Below the pieces are notes generated by a model, which searched no databases, had not been told where the DNA came from, and saw only the letters and a list, made by a program, of their open reading frames with translations. A stretch of 64,000 nt of DNA from Antrodiella citrinella (taxonomy: Eukaryota; Basidiomycota; Agaricomycetes; Polyporales; Steccherinaceae): NCBI GenBank assembly GCA_004802725.1, contig SGPM01000116.1:1-64000 (forward strand), written 5' to 3'. A program made the position numbers and the translations under genes. Shown here in pieces: positions 34,782 through 47,413 of the stretch; positions within the stretch are counted from its first letter, which is position 1, and each line of letters opens with the position of its first letter.

Positions 34782-37700
34782 ATGGCGTCCTCGTCCAGCC
34801 AGCGCTCTGGCCAGCCCAATGGCACACGCTCGCAAAGAATCAACACAATTCAGCAGCCGCAGCAACCCCCTCCCACCACCGAAGACTTTCCGGTGGAGGA
34901 CGTTGTTATGACAGAGGAGGCCCACAGAGACGGTCACAAAGTCATAAACCAATACGAGTTCTGCAACAGACTCGGCAGGGGTCAACATGGTGAAGTCTAT
35001 GTTGCCTTTGACAAGCTCAAGAGAATCGAAGTGGTGCGTCTCGTTTCGTTATATGCACTTCCACGTCTCGTTGAGGTATTCGTTGCATCCCCTCTTTCCG
35101 GTCGTGCGACTATGCAGGCAATCAAAGCAGTGCGCCGGAAGAATCCCAAGATCGACAGAATGAACCAGTTCCGCAAGAAGAACTTGCCTCATTCCCCCCA
35201 CACGCCCGTCACAGACAACCTAGGCAGCACTGAGCACAAAATACGCAAGGAAATCGCTATCATGAAAAAGTGTAACCACGCTCATGTCGTTCGTCTGCGC
35301 GAAGTCATTGATGACAAGCTGTCTGAAAAGATCTACATGGGTACGTCTCTTTCCCCACACGTAACCATCATACGACTTTGGGGTTCCGGACTTTGCATGG
35401 CGGCCCTCCACTTTGACCAACGGATGTCTCCGAGACTCAATTCACGTATGCTGACCAAACTTGTCAATCCCGATAGTCATGGAATATCTTGCTGGAGGCG
35501 AGATCAAATGGCGAACACCCTCTGAAGAGCCCGCGTTGCGCGTTGACCAAACACGACGCATCTGTAGAGATGTGATTCTGGGCCTTGAATACCGTACGTA
35601 TTCGAACGTAATAACGACCACAGGTTCATGTTCAGATCAGTTGACTTCACTTGTGTCCTTTTGTAGTGCACCATCAAGGTATCATTCACCGTGACATCAA
35701 ACCCGCGAACCTATTATGGACTGCCGACCGTCGCATGGTCAAGATTGCAGACTTTGGGGTGTCTCATTTCTCATACGCACAGCACCTGTCTGCGTCTGGC
35801 CAACGAGGTCAAATCAGCGTTCGAGATCCTATCCTCATGGACGACTCAGATCTTTCGAAGTTCGCAGGAACGCCCATGTTCCTCGCGCCTGAGATCATAT
35901 GTGACACGTACACGGAGTCCACAGCGGACGACCTGGATCAGCTCGCGACCGCCACCACAGCAGGGACTTCGGCCACAATGACTAAGAAGAAGCAACCTAT
36001 CACCAAAGCCATCGATATTTGGGCGTTTGGTGTAACTCTCTACGCCCTTCTTTTTGGGAAGCTGCCTTTCAAGGCCGAGGGCGAGTATCAGATCTACAGT
36101 ATCATTCGAACAGAGGATTGGGACGTACCTGAGACTATGGGCTGCGATCGAATTCCTGTTGGTGGTCGACATCAAGAGGCGCCACCTCCAGGTCAGGAAA
36201 CAGAGGGTTATCTTGTCGTTGCGCTTTTAGAGAAGCTTCTCGAGAAGGAGGTCACGAAGCGGATCACGCTGGACGAAGTGAAGGTTAGTTGAGCTTGATT
36301 GTTCTACCGTGCTGTGAACGACTCATATGTGCGTTCAGCGACATCCTTGGATTCTTCGTGACATGGCCAACCCCGAGAAATGGCTGCTCACTACTGAAGT
36401 GAAAGATCCTTTGACAACTACGGAGTCTGAGACTCGCTCTGCCATCTCGTCTGTCCGTTTCCGCTGGTCAGATACACGACTCGTCAGGGGTATCTCCAGC
36501 CTTGTGCGCAACGTTCGGACCTCGCGGTCACGGAAAGCGCCGCCCACTCTTCTGCGCACCGTAGATGAGCCGGCTCGCGAAAAGTACAAAGATGTAGGTG
36601 TACGGTCCGCCCCTCAGGCGCACTTAGCTCGCCACAAGAGCGCAGCAGCCGGCATCGGTACTCGGGACAAAGGTAAAGAGGTGATGTCTCAGCCACGAAG
36701 GGTCTCTCCTCGTAACGAAACCGCTAGTAACGCCAGCATGAGGAGCTCCCAGACCAAGACCTCCACCTTCGAGCCTTTCGCCATGTGGGCTGCTGGCAAC
36801 CCTTCTGGCTCAGGACGCAAGTCCCGCCGGAACTCGTCGAGCAGCACCCCTGCTCTCGCCATTGATAGCCTGCAAGTCAGCAGTCTCACTGTCCCCCGCC
36901 GCGGATCGTCGCGCGTAGGTTCGCCACAGCCTCTCACGCCGAACAGCGCATACGGCACGAGCTACAGCGCTAGCCAAGTCCCCTCTCCCGTCAGTGATCC
37001 AAGCCCTTCTCAAACTACGCCTCCTGAACGCCCTCTTAGTCGTATTTCGAACTTCGTCATGCGATGGCTAGGGAAGAGCCCGTCTCCGGCAGCAGGATCG
37101 TCAGCAGTATCGATGTACAGCCGCGGTCCCTCCCCTCAGGAGGCAAGCACATCAAGTTTAGTACCCACTTCAACGATGTTGGCGCCATCCTCTCTGGCGG
37201 CGGCGGGATCCACGTCCATGGGAACAGCGATAGGAAGGAAAATCGTCAGACGAGATCTTTCGGTAAGGCGGAGTGAGGATGCGTTCAGGAGAGGCCGGCA
37301 GAGCAACGGTAGTGGAGAGCCGTTGTCGTTTGCCATGAGAGCAGCCAGTTGGGGTGAGGTCAGGCCTTCGGAAGACTTGACGAGTCTGTATTCAGGCGAG
37401 AGGATGGAGGACGCGCTGGATCAAGACACGATGCTCCTCGGTGCTGGTGGTGTGGCGCAAAGCCCAGTATCATCGCTGCCAACCAGTAGCGGCGTCCTCA
37501 GCACCGTATCCTCTTCCGTTTCTCTCGGTCCGCCCATGTTATCCACTGCGCAGGCCTTGCTTTTTTCACGGACAGACAATAATACCGAGCTCCCGTCCGC
37601 ACCTGATCCAGCAGCTCAAGACCTGCAACGGCAGAGCCAGTACCGTGCTAATCACCAGCATACCACCTCTCCTCTTGCGCGTCCGTCACACAGCCAACGC

Positions 37701-38003
37701 GAAGGCCGCCGTCCCTCTGTTAACTCATTATCAGACGGCGACAGCGACGTCAGCGAGGATTTCCGTGATGGACAGCGTACGCCGTCCGAGCTTGACTACC
37801 ACACGAACCTGCAGCGGAGCACGAGCCTGATGTACCGCCAAGCCGACGAGGCGTCGAGCGATTCGGAGGGGAGCGGGAGTCCGTTGGAAGTGCGCCCACG
37901 GCGGCCCAGTGCGAGTGTGGATGGACCATCGAGGCCGCGCCCGCCGTCGCCACCGCACAAGAAACATCATAAACAGCGCGAAAGGACGTTGGTTTGTACA
38001 TGA
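34782..38003 (+). CDS. Ser/Thr protein kinase of the CaMKK / Ssp1-Sak1 type (Snf1/AMPK activator)
   Basis: The predicted role is to phosphorylate the activation loop of Snf1/AMPK-family kinases. A Gln/Pro-rich N-terminus leads to the kinase domain: [12 protein letters not shown] (glycine loop), AIKAVRR (VAxK equivalent), an insert typical of CaMKKs ([11 protein letters not shown] with [10 protein letters not shown]), [13 protein letters not shown] (catalytic loop), [10 protein letters not shown] (DFG), [12 protein letters not shown] (activation loop to APE, with a long acidic insert before it), and [20 protein letters not shown]. The RHPWILRDM end follows a short intron. The last ~550 residues are disordered and Ser-rich. 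About 950 residues; five exons with introns at about 35034-35118, 35342-35476, 35595-35668 and 36283-36338. MASSSSQ is chosen because sequence upstream is low-complexity. Confidence 0.9.
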
Positions 38004-39814
38004 TCTGTGTATCTCTTCGCTTCTGCATACGTACGGGCTGGGACCAGGTGTACCATACTCTTTCACTCTCCTCTCTGTTCAATTGTCATCCCAACACCCC
38101 TACCTTGTTTATCTCTCTCTCCTCTTTATAATGCATACGTATACACCTCGGACATCCCATCCCCCATCCCATGACTCCTTTGATTTATTGTTTGGCTCTC
38201 GGCCTCTGCTCCCACCGCATAGATTGTCACGGACAGATTTCATATCTTCTCTTTCTTCTTACCCCTTCTTCCTCTTTTCGTCTCATCTTCATCATAGAAG
38301 TTTCGTTTCGTTCTCTTCTGCCTCTGACATCCCCTCCAGCATTACAATCACCTCCACACCCCACTTGTTGTATAACAAAACCCCGCTCATGGATCTCCCG
38401 TCTGCCTCAACTTCACCCTCTTACCCTTACACTGTTAGACCTCTACCGCTACCGCCCTAGGCCTACCCTATTCTATTCTATTCTATTCTCTTTCGAAGCA
38501 AGCTGGAGACTTTTCCCTTCCTATACTCCTCCTCTCCCTTCCACCATTCTTGTTTGACCGACTACAAGGCTCACACGCCTTATCATCCGCCAACCCTTAT
38601 GTCATGGTAGTACTCTCACTTGTTCTCCTACGCATTCGCATATGATCCATGGGTCCGTTCGTCTCTTTCAATGCTCATCACCTCCATTTTGTTCAGTCCA
38701 CACTATAATGATACGCTTTGATCAGACTTAGCCAAGACGTTCGAGTCAGTACTAGGAGAAAGAAACGAGGGGATGGTATTACCCCCGCCTTCACGAGGCC
38801 AAGAGCTCAGAGTAACTGTATGCCTATGCAACTACCGTACTTACTACTAACTAGTGTCAAAATAATACATATGCGTCCCCAACCCGCGTACACCTTTTCT
38901 AGACGTACTGGGGGTGTGAGCGTGATTGTCGATCCGGAATCATGTGAGGAAATGAAATGAAAGATGGAAAGAAAGCATGAACAAGAAATGGAAGGGGGCG
39001 TGAAAGGGGCGTTAAGTGCGGAGTAGTGGAGACGGTGGAAGTTCGGTTTGGATGAGACAGAAGGGGGTAACGGGAGGAGGTCCCGGGCGCGCCGAACAAC
39101 ACGAGTAGGGCCAGGCGAGCGTACACGGTTCCGAGGGTCCTGATTATCGGTGATACTAGTAGTAATAGTGAACCCTAGGGTGCGTGGTGTCGGGGGTGTA
39201 AGTTGTAACGGTATATCGGAGGCGATGAGGCGAGGGAGTGCAATAAGTTGAGTTGAGTTTGAGCGTGTCGATGGGTGCGTGGAGGGAAATCAAGTGTCTG
39301 ATCGTGGTATACGAACGAGCTCCGGGGGTAGTAGCAAGAGGGCGTAGCAAGCAAGTGTCAACAAGCATTCGAGAACACGAGGAAGGGAAGAGTGTCAATA
39401 CGAGTGACATAACATAGCTGCAAAAAATCAGCATCGGGTGGTGTGGGTGAGGATGGGGTCGGAAAGAGGCAATGGAAAAACATGTAGACATGCGAACGAG
39501 TGTATGCGGTGAGGAGATGACAAAAGACAGAAAGAAAAAGGAAAAAAGAAAGGAACATGAAGGAGTGTGTGAGTAAAAGGAAGGAGGGAAGCAAGCGCGT
39601 CCCATAGCATCGTGCCATAATATATACACATATGAACAACTTTGGTTGCGGTGTATGGGACAACTTGCGCCCTCCTCCGCTCAACAACAACGACATCTTC
39701 CGTCTTCTTATCTTCAATCTTCTATGATCTTCTTCTGCCCTCCTTGACAGGGTACGCGGGAGATCTCTTGAGGTCGAGATGAAGCCCGCGTTTGCATGGT
39801 TGATAATGGAAAAC
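38004..39814. other. Convergent intergenic region with pyrimidine-rich tracts
   Basis: No gene. It holds the 3' UTR of the kinase. CT-rich sequence at 38060-38560 includes a short CTATT microsatellite near 38468-38490. The minus-strand neighbour ends at 39815. Long frames at 39156-39770 are pyrimidine-rich on the minus strand and not convincing. Confidence 0.4.
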
Positions 39815-42800
39815 CTAAGTTGGCCACCCGCGCAGTGTCCTAGCAGCTTCCCCGCCCAAACGTCCCAAGAACCCGAGGAACGCACCACCCGAAACACCGT
39901 CTCCAGGGAATCCCTCTCCCGCCACCTGCATGGTATTGAAGCTCGACCATGCCGCGCGGTCGTAATACGTCGCACCTCCTGGCACAGCGTACTGCGGCGC
40001 CATAGCGTGCCCGACGAGGAACGCGACCGCCGCAGACGCACCGACGCAGAACAAGAACTGTCCTGTCGACAATATGGAGAAGGCTCCTGCGCCGCCTTCC
40101 TTATCACCGTTCCCATACACATAAGTGTTATACACGTTGTAGAACCTGCCCCGCCTATTCCTAGGTCGTCCATCCTTCGAGGTCGGACGCGGAAGGCCTG
40201 TACGTGCAGACTCCTCCACGAGCCTCTCAATCGCCGTACACTCAATCCCCAGCTCCTCCTTCAACGCCTTCCAATCCTCCACCGCGTCCTCCGAGATCCC
40301 GCCCACAACCGGCCGCACGGGGAATGTCATCCCCTTATGCCACGTCTTGAGCGTCTCGTTCGCCACGCGCTGCGCAAGCTGGTCCCGGTCCTCGTTCGCG
40401 ACGGACTGGTACGCGGGCGGCAGGTCGTGCAGGTGCTCGGCCTGCGCTTTCGGGGTGGGCGGAAGGAGCGTGGAGGAAGATGAGGCGAGAGTCTCGTCGT
40501 CGGATTCGAGCGTAGCGTGGCTAGACGAGGCGGACGTGCTGGTTTCGGGCTCGGGCTCTGGTTCGTTGGTTTGGATCTCGATGCTGACTCTGACGATGGG
40601 CTCTGGGACAGGTTCAGGTTCTGTTTGGCTGGAGAACGATGTAGTGAGTGGTGTGTCAGTTTGGATGCTGAAGGATGACCGTCTGGGTTGGGGCTCCGGG
40701 TCGGTTTGAATTGAGCATGAGGATGTGACGGGATCGTGTTGTATCTCTGCGTCCGAGTACTCCTTGACTTCCTCGAACTGTACCGTCTCAATCCTCTTGG
40801 CTCGACTGGCAACCTTCTGCAGAGGTGACATATATTAGCAAGTGGCACATAGCATGAAAGTGGAAACTTACCCGCTTCGTCCGCGTGATGATAGTCTGAA
40901 TAACATCCTCACTCTCCGTATCATTCTCCTCATCCAACAACTCCGACACCTCATCCATATCCGCCGTCTGATCATGCTCACTCTCATCCTCTCCCCAACC
41001 CTCATCCCCAAGCTGCTTCATCCTACTCAATAACTCCGCCCCTAGACTCTTACTCACGCTCCCCTTCACACTCGCCGTGCCCCCACTCGCCTGACCCGTC
41101 GCACTTGCGTTCGTCCGCATCTCGTCCATCTCGAACCGCATGCGGTCGATCGTCTCCTTCAGCAGCATGTTCTCCTGCTTCTGCTCGTCCAGCGCGGCCG
41201 TGGTTTGCGCGGCGATGTCAAGGTCATCGTGCAGGGCGTTCATCTGCGCTTCAAAGTTCTGTCGGAGCGTGTCCCACCGGAGGGATTCGAGGTGGGCATT
41301 GTCTGCCGCTTCGCGCATGGTCTTCATCTCTTCGTCGCGGTCGCGCAGTTGAAGGCGGTACCTCTCAGATTCATCTATAGTTGGCGTGTCAATAAGAGTC
41401 CATGCACACGTTGGTAGGAAGTACTTACGACACTGTTCCTGATACTGCTTCTGCAGACTCGTGTAAGAGTTCTTGGCGTTCTCCAAGTTCTTCACCAACT
41501 TGGCGACTTCGGACTCCAGAGCCGCGATCTGGCTGATATTCACTTTCTGCAAGACACAATCAGCATAAACCAACAAGTATAGAGAACGGGAGATACTCAC
41601 TTCTTTGGTCCTCAGCTCCTTCTCTTCGCGCTTAGCAGCGTTCAACTCTGCCTTCGTCTCCTCCAGCCGCAGCTCCATATCTTCCAGCTCCACTTCATGG
41701 TCACCCAACCTCCGCTGAAGCGTGTTCTCCGCCTCCATCAATTTCCTCCCCAGCTCGCTGTTCGTCTTCTGCATCGCGTCCAGCCGCTCCTGCATATCCA
41801 ACGACACGGTCGAGCTCGCCGCGCTCCGGTCCATGACCAGCCCCAACGATGTCTCAAAGTCATCATCGCTGTCCGAATCCGAGTCCCGCGGGGCATAGGC
41901 AAAGAGTTGATACGCATGGTCGTGAAATCGATGCCGTCGTCGTCAAACGAGTTGTCAGAGGGCGGTGGCGACATAAGTCCGGTGGGAGTGGCGTGAGAGG
42001 ACATTTGTTGATCACGATCAGGTGAGAATGTCACAAACGACGATTGCGATTGAGCGCGTGAGTGCGGGCGGGAGTAGGTCGAGGATGTGGGGGAGCTGAC
42101 GCCGCCGTAGTCGGATCCTGGGCTGCTTGGGTTGGAAGGTGCGCGTGAACGTCCGTGTGATCTGTTGAACGCTATGGGGGTACCAGACTATATATGCGAT
42201 GTAATGAGTACATGTCTGTTACAATAGGAAGGACACAATTATGTGAGAGAACTAATTGTTGAACAGAACTTGTCGGTTGAGTAACCACTCGACGTGAGCT
42301 GGGGTAACGAAGAGCACGATGACATTACCGTCGCAATGCGGTCATATCTCTCATAGCCCATAGCCCTCCGTGGTGGCAAGACGCTATGAGGTACGAGAGA
42401 GTACAGACTGAGAGAGGCGCTTATCTGGCGCTTCGAACCCAACCTGTCTGAGAACATACATCTCTCAGGGCCAAAGGAGCGAGAGGAATTCACGGAAGGC
42501 ATGCCATGAATAAAATCACCACCACAGGCCCGAAAATACCTCAAAAATTCTGGTGGACGCCGTACATGAAGGTGATATTAAATTAAGAAATAAGCTTACC
42601 TCAGAATCACTACCACGTCCCGCGTCACTCGTGCGACGTGGCGGGGCGGGCCTGCGCGACCAACTGGAAGGGGCACTCGTCTCCAAAGGCGTGGATCGTT
42701 GTCGACTCGAGACGTCGAAGGGGGACTCGGCAGACGTGGGCGTCTTGGGCGGGACAGGAGGGCCGCGAGACGGCGGACGACTATGTGGCCCGTACCTGGA

Positions 42801-43204
42801 GGTGCTGTTGGAATCCCTGCTCGACGAGCGCGAATGGGAGCGCGATGCGCTACGGTTGTGGTTGTGATAGTAGTCATCGTCTGATTCGTCGGGGGGATGG
42901 CCTTCACNGAGTGCAAAGTGGTCTTCAGGGGGCGACCCCTCGGGTGTGTGACGTGGAGAGATAGTGGTGCGCATAGCGATGAACTGGAGAAGGACCTGAG
43001 GCGTGACTGCGAGACCGGGGTTGCTGTCGAGGAGGGTCTTGAGCTGTTCCTCCTCCTCCTTGGTCATGAGTTCGGAGTCGTGGTTGCGGGAGAAAGTGCG
43101 CAGAATGTCGACGAGGGCGTCGCCGGAGATGACGGGCTGGTTCTCATCGTTGAGGGTGGCCTGTGGATGGTTTGAGAATACGTCGTAGAGTTCTTGTTCA
43201 AGGT
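39815..43204 (-). CDS. EF-hand-like, coiled-coil, single-pass membrane protein (possible KASH/LINC-type)
   Basis: From the N-terminus, LEQELYDVFSNHP, VISGDALVDILRTFSRNHD and EEEEQLKTLLDSNPGLAVTP look like a pair of EF-hand helices. An Arg/Ser-rich disordered segment follows, then a long coiled coil (SVSLDMQERLDAMQKTNSEL to about ENMLLKETIDRMRFEMDEM), an acidic stretch, Pro/Glu-rich repeats (SIQTD three times), a helical region, one membrane span (FLFCVGASAAVAFLVGHAM), and a 60-residue tail with YYDRAAWSSFNTMQ ending GWPT. This architecture matches KASH5/Kms-type nuclear-envelope proteins, but the family is inferred. The first coding exon is not resolved. A one-base loss near 41901-41908 breaks the frame between DFTTMRINS and FAYAPRDSDSD. 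Confidence 0.65.
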
Positions 43205-44860
43205 CTGCAATGGACCGTCGATTGCGTCCGTATGAGTTCTAGCGTTCCGCGATGAGCGTCACGGGAGATACGAGGGGAATGTCAGATTCTATGTCTTCTA
43301 AGATATGTTCAAAGTATGCTCACCATGTTGCAAATTGTTTCATGCAGAAAGAGAGGGGACTGAGGAGGGATACGCAGAAGATACTTGAAGTTGAGGAGAA
43401 GGAGGTCGTGGCACTCGATTATACGGATCCAACGACACAAATATTCGTCAACAACGCGTCTCGCATTGTCCTCGACGCTTGGCCATCGCTTTGACTCTGA
43501 ATCCATTGTTCTCAAAGCCCCAAAAAACCACATTCAGCTGCTTTGCTTATAACTTTCCTGTGCTTAGATGCTATCTACGGTCTCATTGATACCACGACAT
43601 TGTGGGATACTTAAGCGTGTTGTTCTTGCTTGGCCGGCCAGTCATTCCAAATTGCTTGCGAACCGGGTCAAAGCGTGTTTTTCATACTATCCGTTGTATT
43701 TGATGCACATACTGAGCATGCAGGTACATTTTGGCGTACTGTTCTGCAACAGCTGGTGCATCTGCTCTATACAGAGCACAGCTGCATCGCCTCGACCAGG
43801 ACCCACATGTGGATCCACTAGATCGCCTCTGCTCAAACGCGTCCCAGTTGTAGCCACTTCATCGCTCTCGTGTATTTTTGCAGGATGGCATCGTACGCCC
43901 CTCGTACGCCCCTTGACATCGGTCATGAAGTGGCGCTAAAGGCCACGATCAAGGAGTTTGAAGATTATATGTGCGTACGCCTCTTTGTCCGGAGATCAGT
44001 ACCGAACATGTGCTTATGCGTATCTCATCCAGTTGCCTCAAGAGAACAGCTTGAACCATATCCTGTGTTCACTGTTGGAAGGTATCAACAAATCGTGAAG
44101 TCAACGACACCGTACCTATCATTCTGGTAGGTAATAATTCCGTCGAGTTTGAAGATACGAAGGTGAATGCAGATTCACCTTCTTCTCGCAGTGTCGCTTA
44201 TCCCACCGAACGCACAGCGCACATGGTATACAAAGAAGGTCCCCTGAAATGTGCCAGGGAAGAAACCAGCGTTCTTGTCAAATTGAGATGAATGTATATC
44301 GAAGTCGCACGATCGGTTAGCGGAGTTTGCTAGCTAGGAGGTTCATGGAGTCTGCAGCCCAAGCAAATAATCATGAAGACGAAAAGGTTTTTATGCACGG
44401 ACTTTCCTCGTCGAAATGTGTCGCAATGTATGTCAACGTCCAGTTTGAACCTACAAGCAAGACTCTGAACGCAATCACTTGTTCTCTCGCAGGGTCGACG
44501 CGTGAGATTTCCCCCAAGCGTACCCACAACCTGTCCTAAGCTCGCCTCTTTCGCCATCATCAGCACTCGTACTCGGAAGATGGGGGTCTCTTTGATTGCC
44601 TTCACATGAGAAAATGCCCGTGGACATACTTAGGGACTAACGCGCCCGCCTTTGGCAATTCCGTGTCAGGCATTTGCAGCGCCAGGCGTCAACGCTGATG
44701 GGTTTTTCTCTCACATGCCACCAGTGACCAACCTGGATGAACAGCCTCTATGCGAAGAGATAACCACCGCCCCCGATGGCAGGCCTGCCTGAGCGATTGA
44801 CTTTTTCTCTTTAACCTCGACCTTGCTGTCCAGGTCTTTGGTATTCCATAACGACACGAG
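43205..44860. other. Intergenic, no confident gene
   Basis: The 5' exon of the coiled-coil gene is expected near 43205-43330. The rest has only short frames. A plus-strand stretch near 44097-44170 reads VPIILVGNNSVEFED, loosely like the G4 region of a small GTPase, but nothing else supports a gene. Confidence 0.35.
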
Positions 44861-45752
44861 ATGAGCAGGACTTCTGTGACCACGCCGGTGATTGAGTTGG
44901 TCGAGTTCGGATCTGGAGGTGCGTTACTTACCATCCATCTCTTCCTTCCCGAGTGTCTTCGTCTGACTGTTCTTTTTCTGTTCGCATGGCCTTATTTTCT
45001 CGCAGGTGTCGGGAAATCGACGCTGCTCCATCGCTTCATGCACGACGCGTACATTGATGCGTACGATCCGACCTTGGAAGGTGAACCTCATCCCGCTTCC
45101 ACCCATACAGTAACACTTACGACACACATCCACTTCCGTTCGCGTATAGACACGTATCGCAAATCAGTAGTGATCAACTCCGAGGTCATCATCCTCGAAT
45201 GCCTAGATATCGGGGGTCAGGAGGATTATACGTACGTCCAGCCACCCCTTCATTCCTTACATTGGGTTGTTGATCCCCTCTATATGTAGAATTCTTCATG
45301 AACGCGCAAGTCGTACAGGCGACGGCTTCTTCCTCGTCTACTCCGTCACCTCCCGCGCCTCCCTCCAATCCATCGTTGATTTCCATCAGCTGATACAAGT
45401 ACACGGGAAAGACCCGAAGAATATACCCGTCATCATCCTTGGGAACAAGTGTGACTTGAAGGGGGAGCGTGAAGTCTCGTTCGAAGGTCCGTGAGTCATT
45501 ACTTCCACACACCGACTGTTTATTGATTTCGCTTTTGTAGAGGGCCAACAACTCGCCGGCGAGCTCGGCTGCAAATTCTACGAGACCTCCGCCAAGGTGG
45601 GCACGAGTGTCGATGCGGCGTACATGGACCTCGCGCGGCAGTCGCTGATCGCCATGCGCGAACGCGCTGCGAGAGAGTTCTCGTCACGAGCGCGCCCGCT
45701 CGGCAGTGAGGGAAGTCCGTCCAAACGATTGGATAGATGTATCATCGCTTGA
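44861..45752 (+). CDS. Ras-like small GTPase with C-terminal CaaX box
   Basis: The G motifs are in order: P-loop GSGGVGKST (split by an intron at about 44921-45005), effector DPTLEDTYRK (Ras subfamily PTxEDxYRK), switch II DIGGQEDYT where Ras proteins usually have DTAGQE, GNKCDLKGER (G4) and ETSAKVG (G5). The protein ends CIIA, a farnesylation-type CaaX box, so membrane attachment is expected. Five or so exons have introns near 45081-45149, 45231-45288 and 45487-45539. The altered switch II (Ile-Gly before the Gln) may change GTP hydrolysis, which would need testing. Subfamily (Ras, Rsr1/Rap or fungal-specific) is not fixed. Confidence 0.88.
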
Positions 45753-45984
45753 CCCCATCAGCAAAGTGGGGAGGCGCGTAGCACCCTTACCCCGACTTTG
45801 GGCCTTATGAGATCACCCAACCTCACCCTAGTTGGCTTCAAAATATGCAGGCCTTGTAAATTATACTCTGAATTGTATATGTGATGTGTATGCACCTGTC
45901 CATACCCACGTGAAAGGCTCTGCAAGTTCAACCATGATCACTAATAGTGAGAAAGAATATCAAAATTATTGATGAAAGGACCCC

Positions 45985-46335
45985 TGACACCCCCATGAGT
46001 GGTGCAAAAATTGGTCCCAAAGTGACCCAGTCAAGTGGAAAATGGGCCAGTAGAGTGGAAAATATGAGGCCACACTCCACCAAAATGGTCCACTATAGTG
46101 GCCAAAAGGGTCACTGGAGTGGCCCATGGTAGGCCAATTAACTGGAATATATGACCCACAAGTGGCCCACAAAAGGCCACTTGGCCACTTGAGACTTAGG
46201 GCAAGTGGCCCACCTGACCATCCCAAGTGGCCACAACAAGGCCGCTCAACTGTCCACTGGCCTCCCTAGACCACCTCAAAGGTCAATTATTTAGATACTT
46301 ACATTAGGCCTTTGAGGTACCCAGGGAGGTACACT
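45985..46335. repeat. GGCC/AGTGG-rich degenerate repeat ending in a hairpin
   Basis: Words such as AGTGGCCCA, GGCCACTTG, CAAGTGGCC and GTCCACT recur on both strands across about 270 bases (46000-46260), forming many small palindromes. Directly after, 46261-46282 (CCTCCCTAGACCACCTCAAA, GG) and 46309-46329 (CCTTTGAGGTACCCAGGGAG, G) form an imperfect inverted repeat around a 26-base AT-rich loop. Possible origins are a miniature element or an expanded hairpin. Confidence 0.6.
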
Positions 46336-46558
46336 GAAGTGGACGGTCAAGGGGAGGGTGAACGGCGGGAGCGTGATGTCCGCAAGGTGTCCATGTTCCG
46401 AGTAAATCGCCACTGATGATGATATCGATGGTCTAAGCCTCCCTTCCCTTTCCTTTGGATACTGTTAACCCTTATTCTCACTATTGTTGTACTCTTGCCT
46501 AGGTCAGGTGCATGGGTGTCCGTCGACGGAAACTTCAGCGATACAGCGATACAAAAAC

Positions 46559-47230
46559 ATGTCCTCAGGTGACTCAGAAGCAATAACGCAAGAACCGTCA
46601 CCGAGCCCAACCTCGATTCCGAAATCCTCTGCACTGACGCCGCATCCTGAGTTCTTCTTTGAGCATCTTTACATCGCTGTACGTCGTATCAGATAATGTT
46701 TGGATTATAGGACGATCCCGACTCACTGGACGCAGATCGAGAACCATCTAGGTCCTTCGCAGGATTTTTGAGAACAGCTCGGATGTGTTCCACGATATGT
46801 TCACCGTTCCTGTACCGGGCGGACAGCCAGCGGACGGGTCGTGCGCCGAGCACCCGCTACTCCTGACCGGACTAGCGAAGAGTTCAATCGTGCAGCTCTT
46901 GAAAGTACCGTATCCAAGGTTCGTCCATTATCCATCTTTAGTTTATGTTGGCCTGACGCAAAAGCGGCTAGCACCTATGGAGAGCCGTCGAAGTTATCAC
47001 TCACATAATGGGAAGACGCTCTGAAACTTGCGAAGCTATGGCAATTCAACGGGGTTCGCGATAACGCCATTATGGCTCTGCAACCTATCGTCTACCAATT
47101 ATCTGCCGTGGAAGTTACCGTGAAAGCACGACAGTACGACGTAAACGTGCTCCGGTGCGTCTCATGGCAAGGAGAGAGGAAGCTGTCAGCAAAGAGGATG
47201 TACAGGTGATCGGTTTAGATGATGCTTTGA
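46559..47230 (+). pseudogene. Broken BTB/POZ-domain gene
   Basis: The pieces follow the Agaricomycete BTB family: SSALTPHPEFFFEHLYIAV, then FENSSDVFHDMFTVPVPGG, EHPLLLTGLAKSSIVQLLKV, and ALKLAKLWQFNGVRDNAIM. Joining the first and second pieces needs an intron ending near 46736 and one extra base between IENHL and VLRRIF. A further stop or intron separates KVPYP from the last piece. Either errors or decay interrupt the frame. No partner or function can be assigned. Confidence 0.55.
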
Positions 47231-47413
47231 AAACTGCACAGGTGCGGTGAATATTGTGGTAGAGAAGAGACAGGGGCGCTTTGTCGTAGATTTCAAGGAT
47301 CGGGCGGCATTGGATTATGTCCCGACCATAGAACGGATATTCGGAATCCAGAAACCCGAATAACATGGTGGCACTTCGGTACACTGCACAATGTTTGTCT
47401 CCAGTAGCTCGTT

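Noticed and set aside
39156..39770. Long minus-strand frames with hydrophobic, Phe/Ser/His-rich translation.
   Set aside because: They arise from pyrimidine-rich untranslated sequence between two 3' ends.
44097..44290. A plus-strand frame reading VPIILVGNNSVEFED, similar to the G4 region of a small GTPase.
   Set aside because: The NKxD motif is not kept and no other G motif was found nearby; the match is too short to call a gene or pseudogene.
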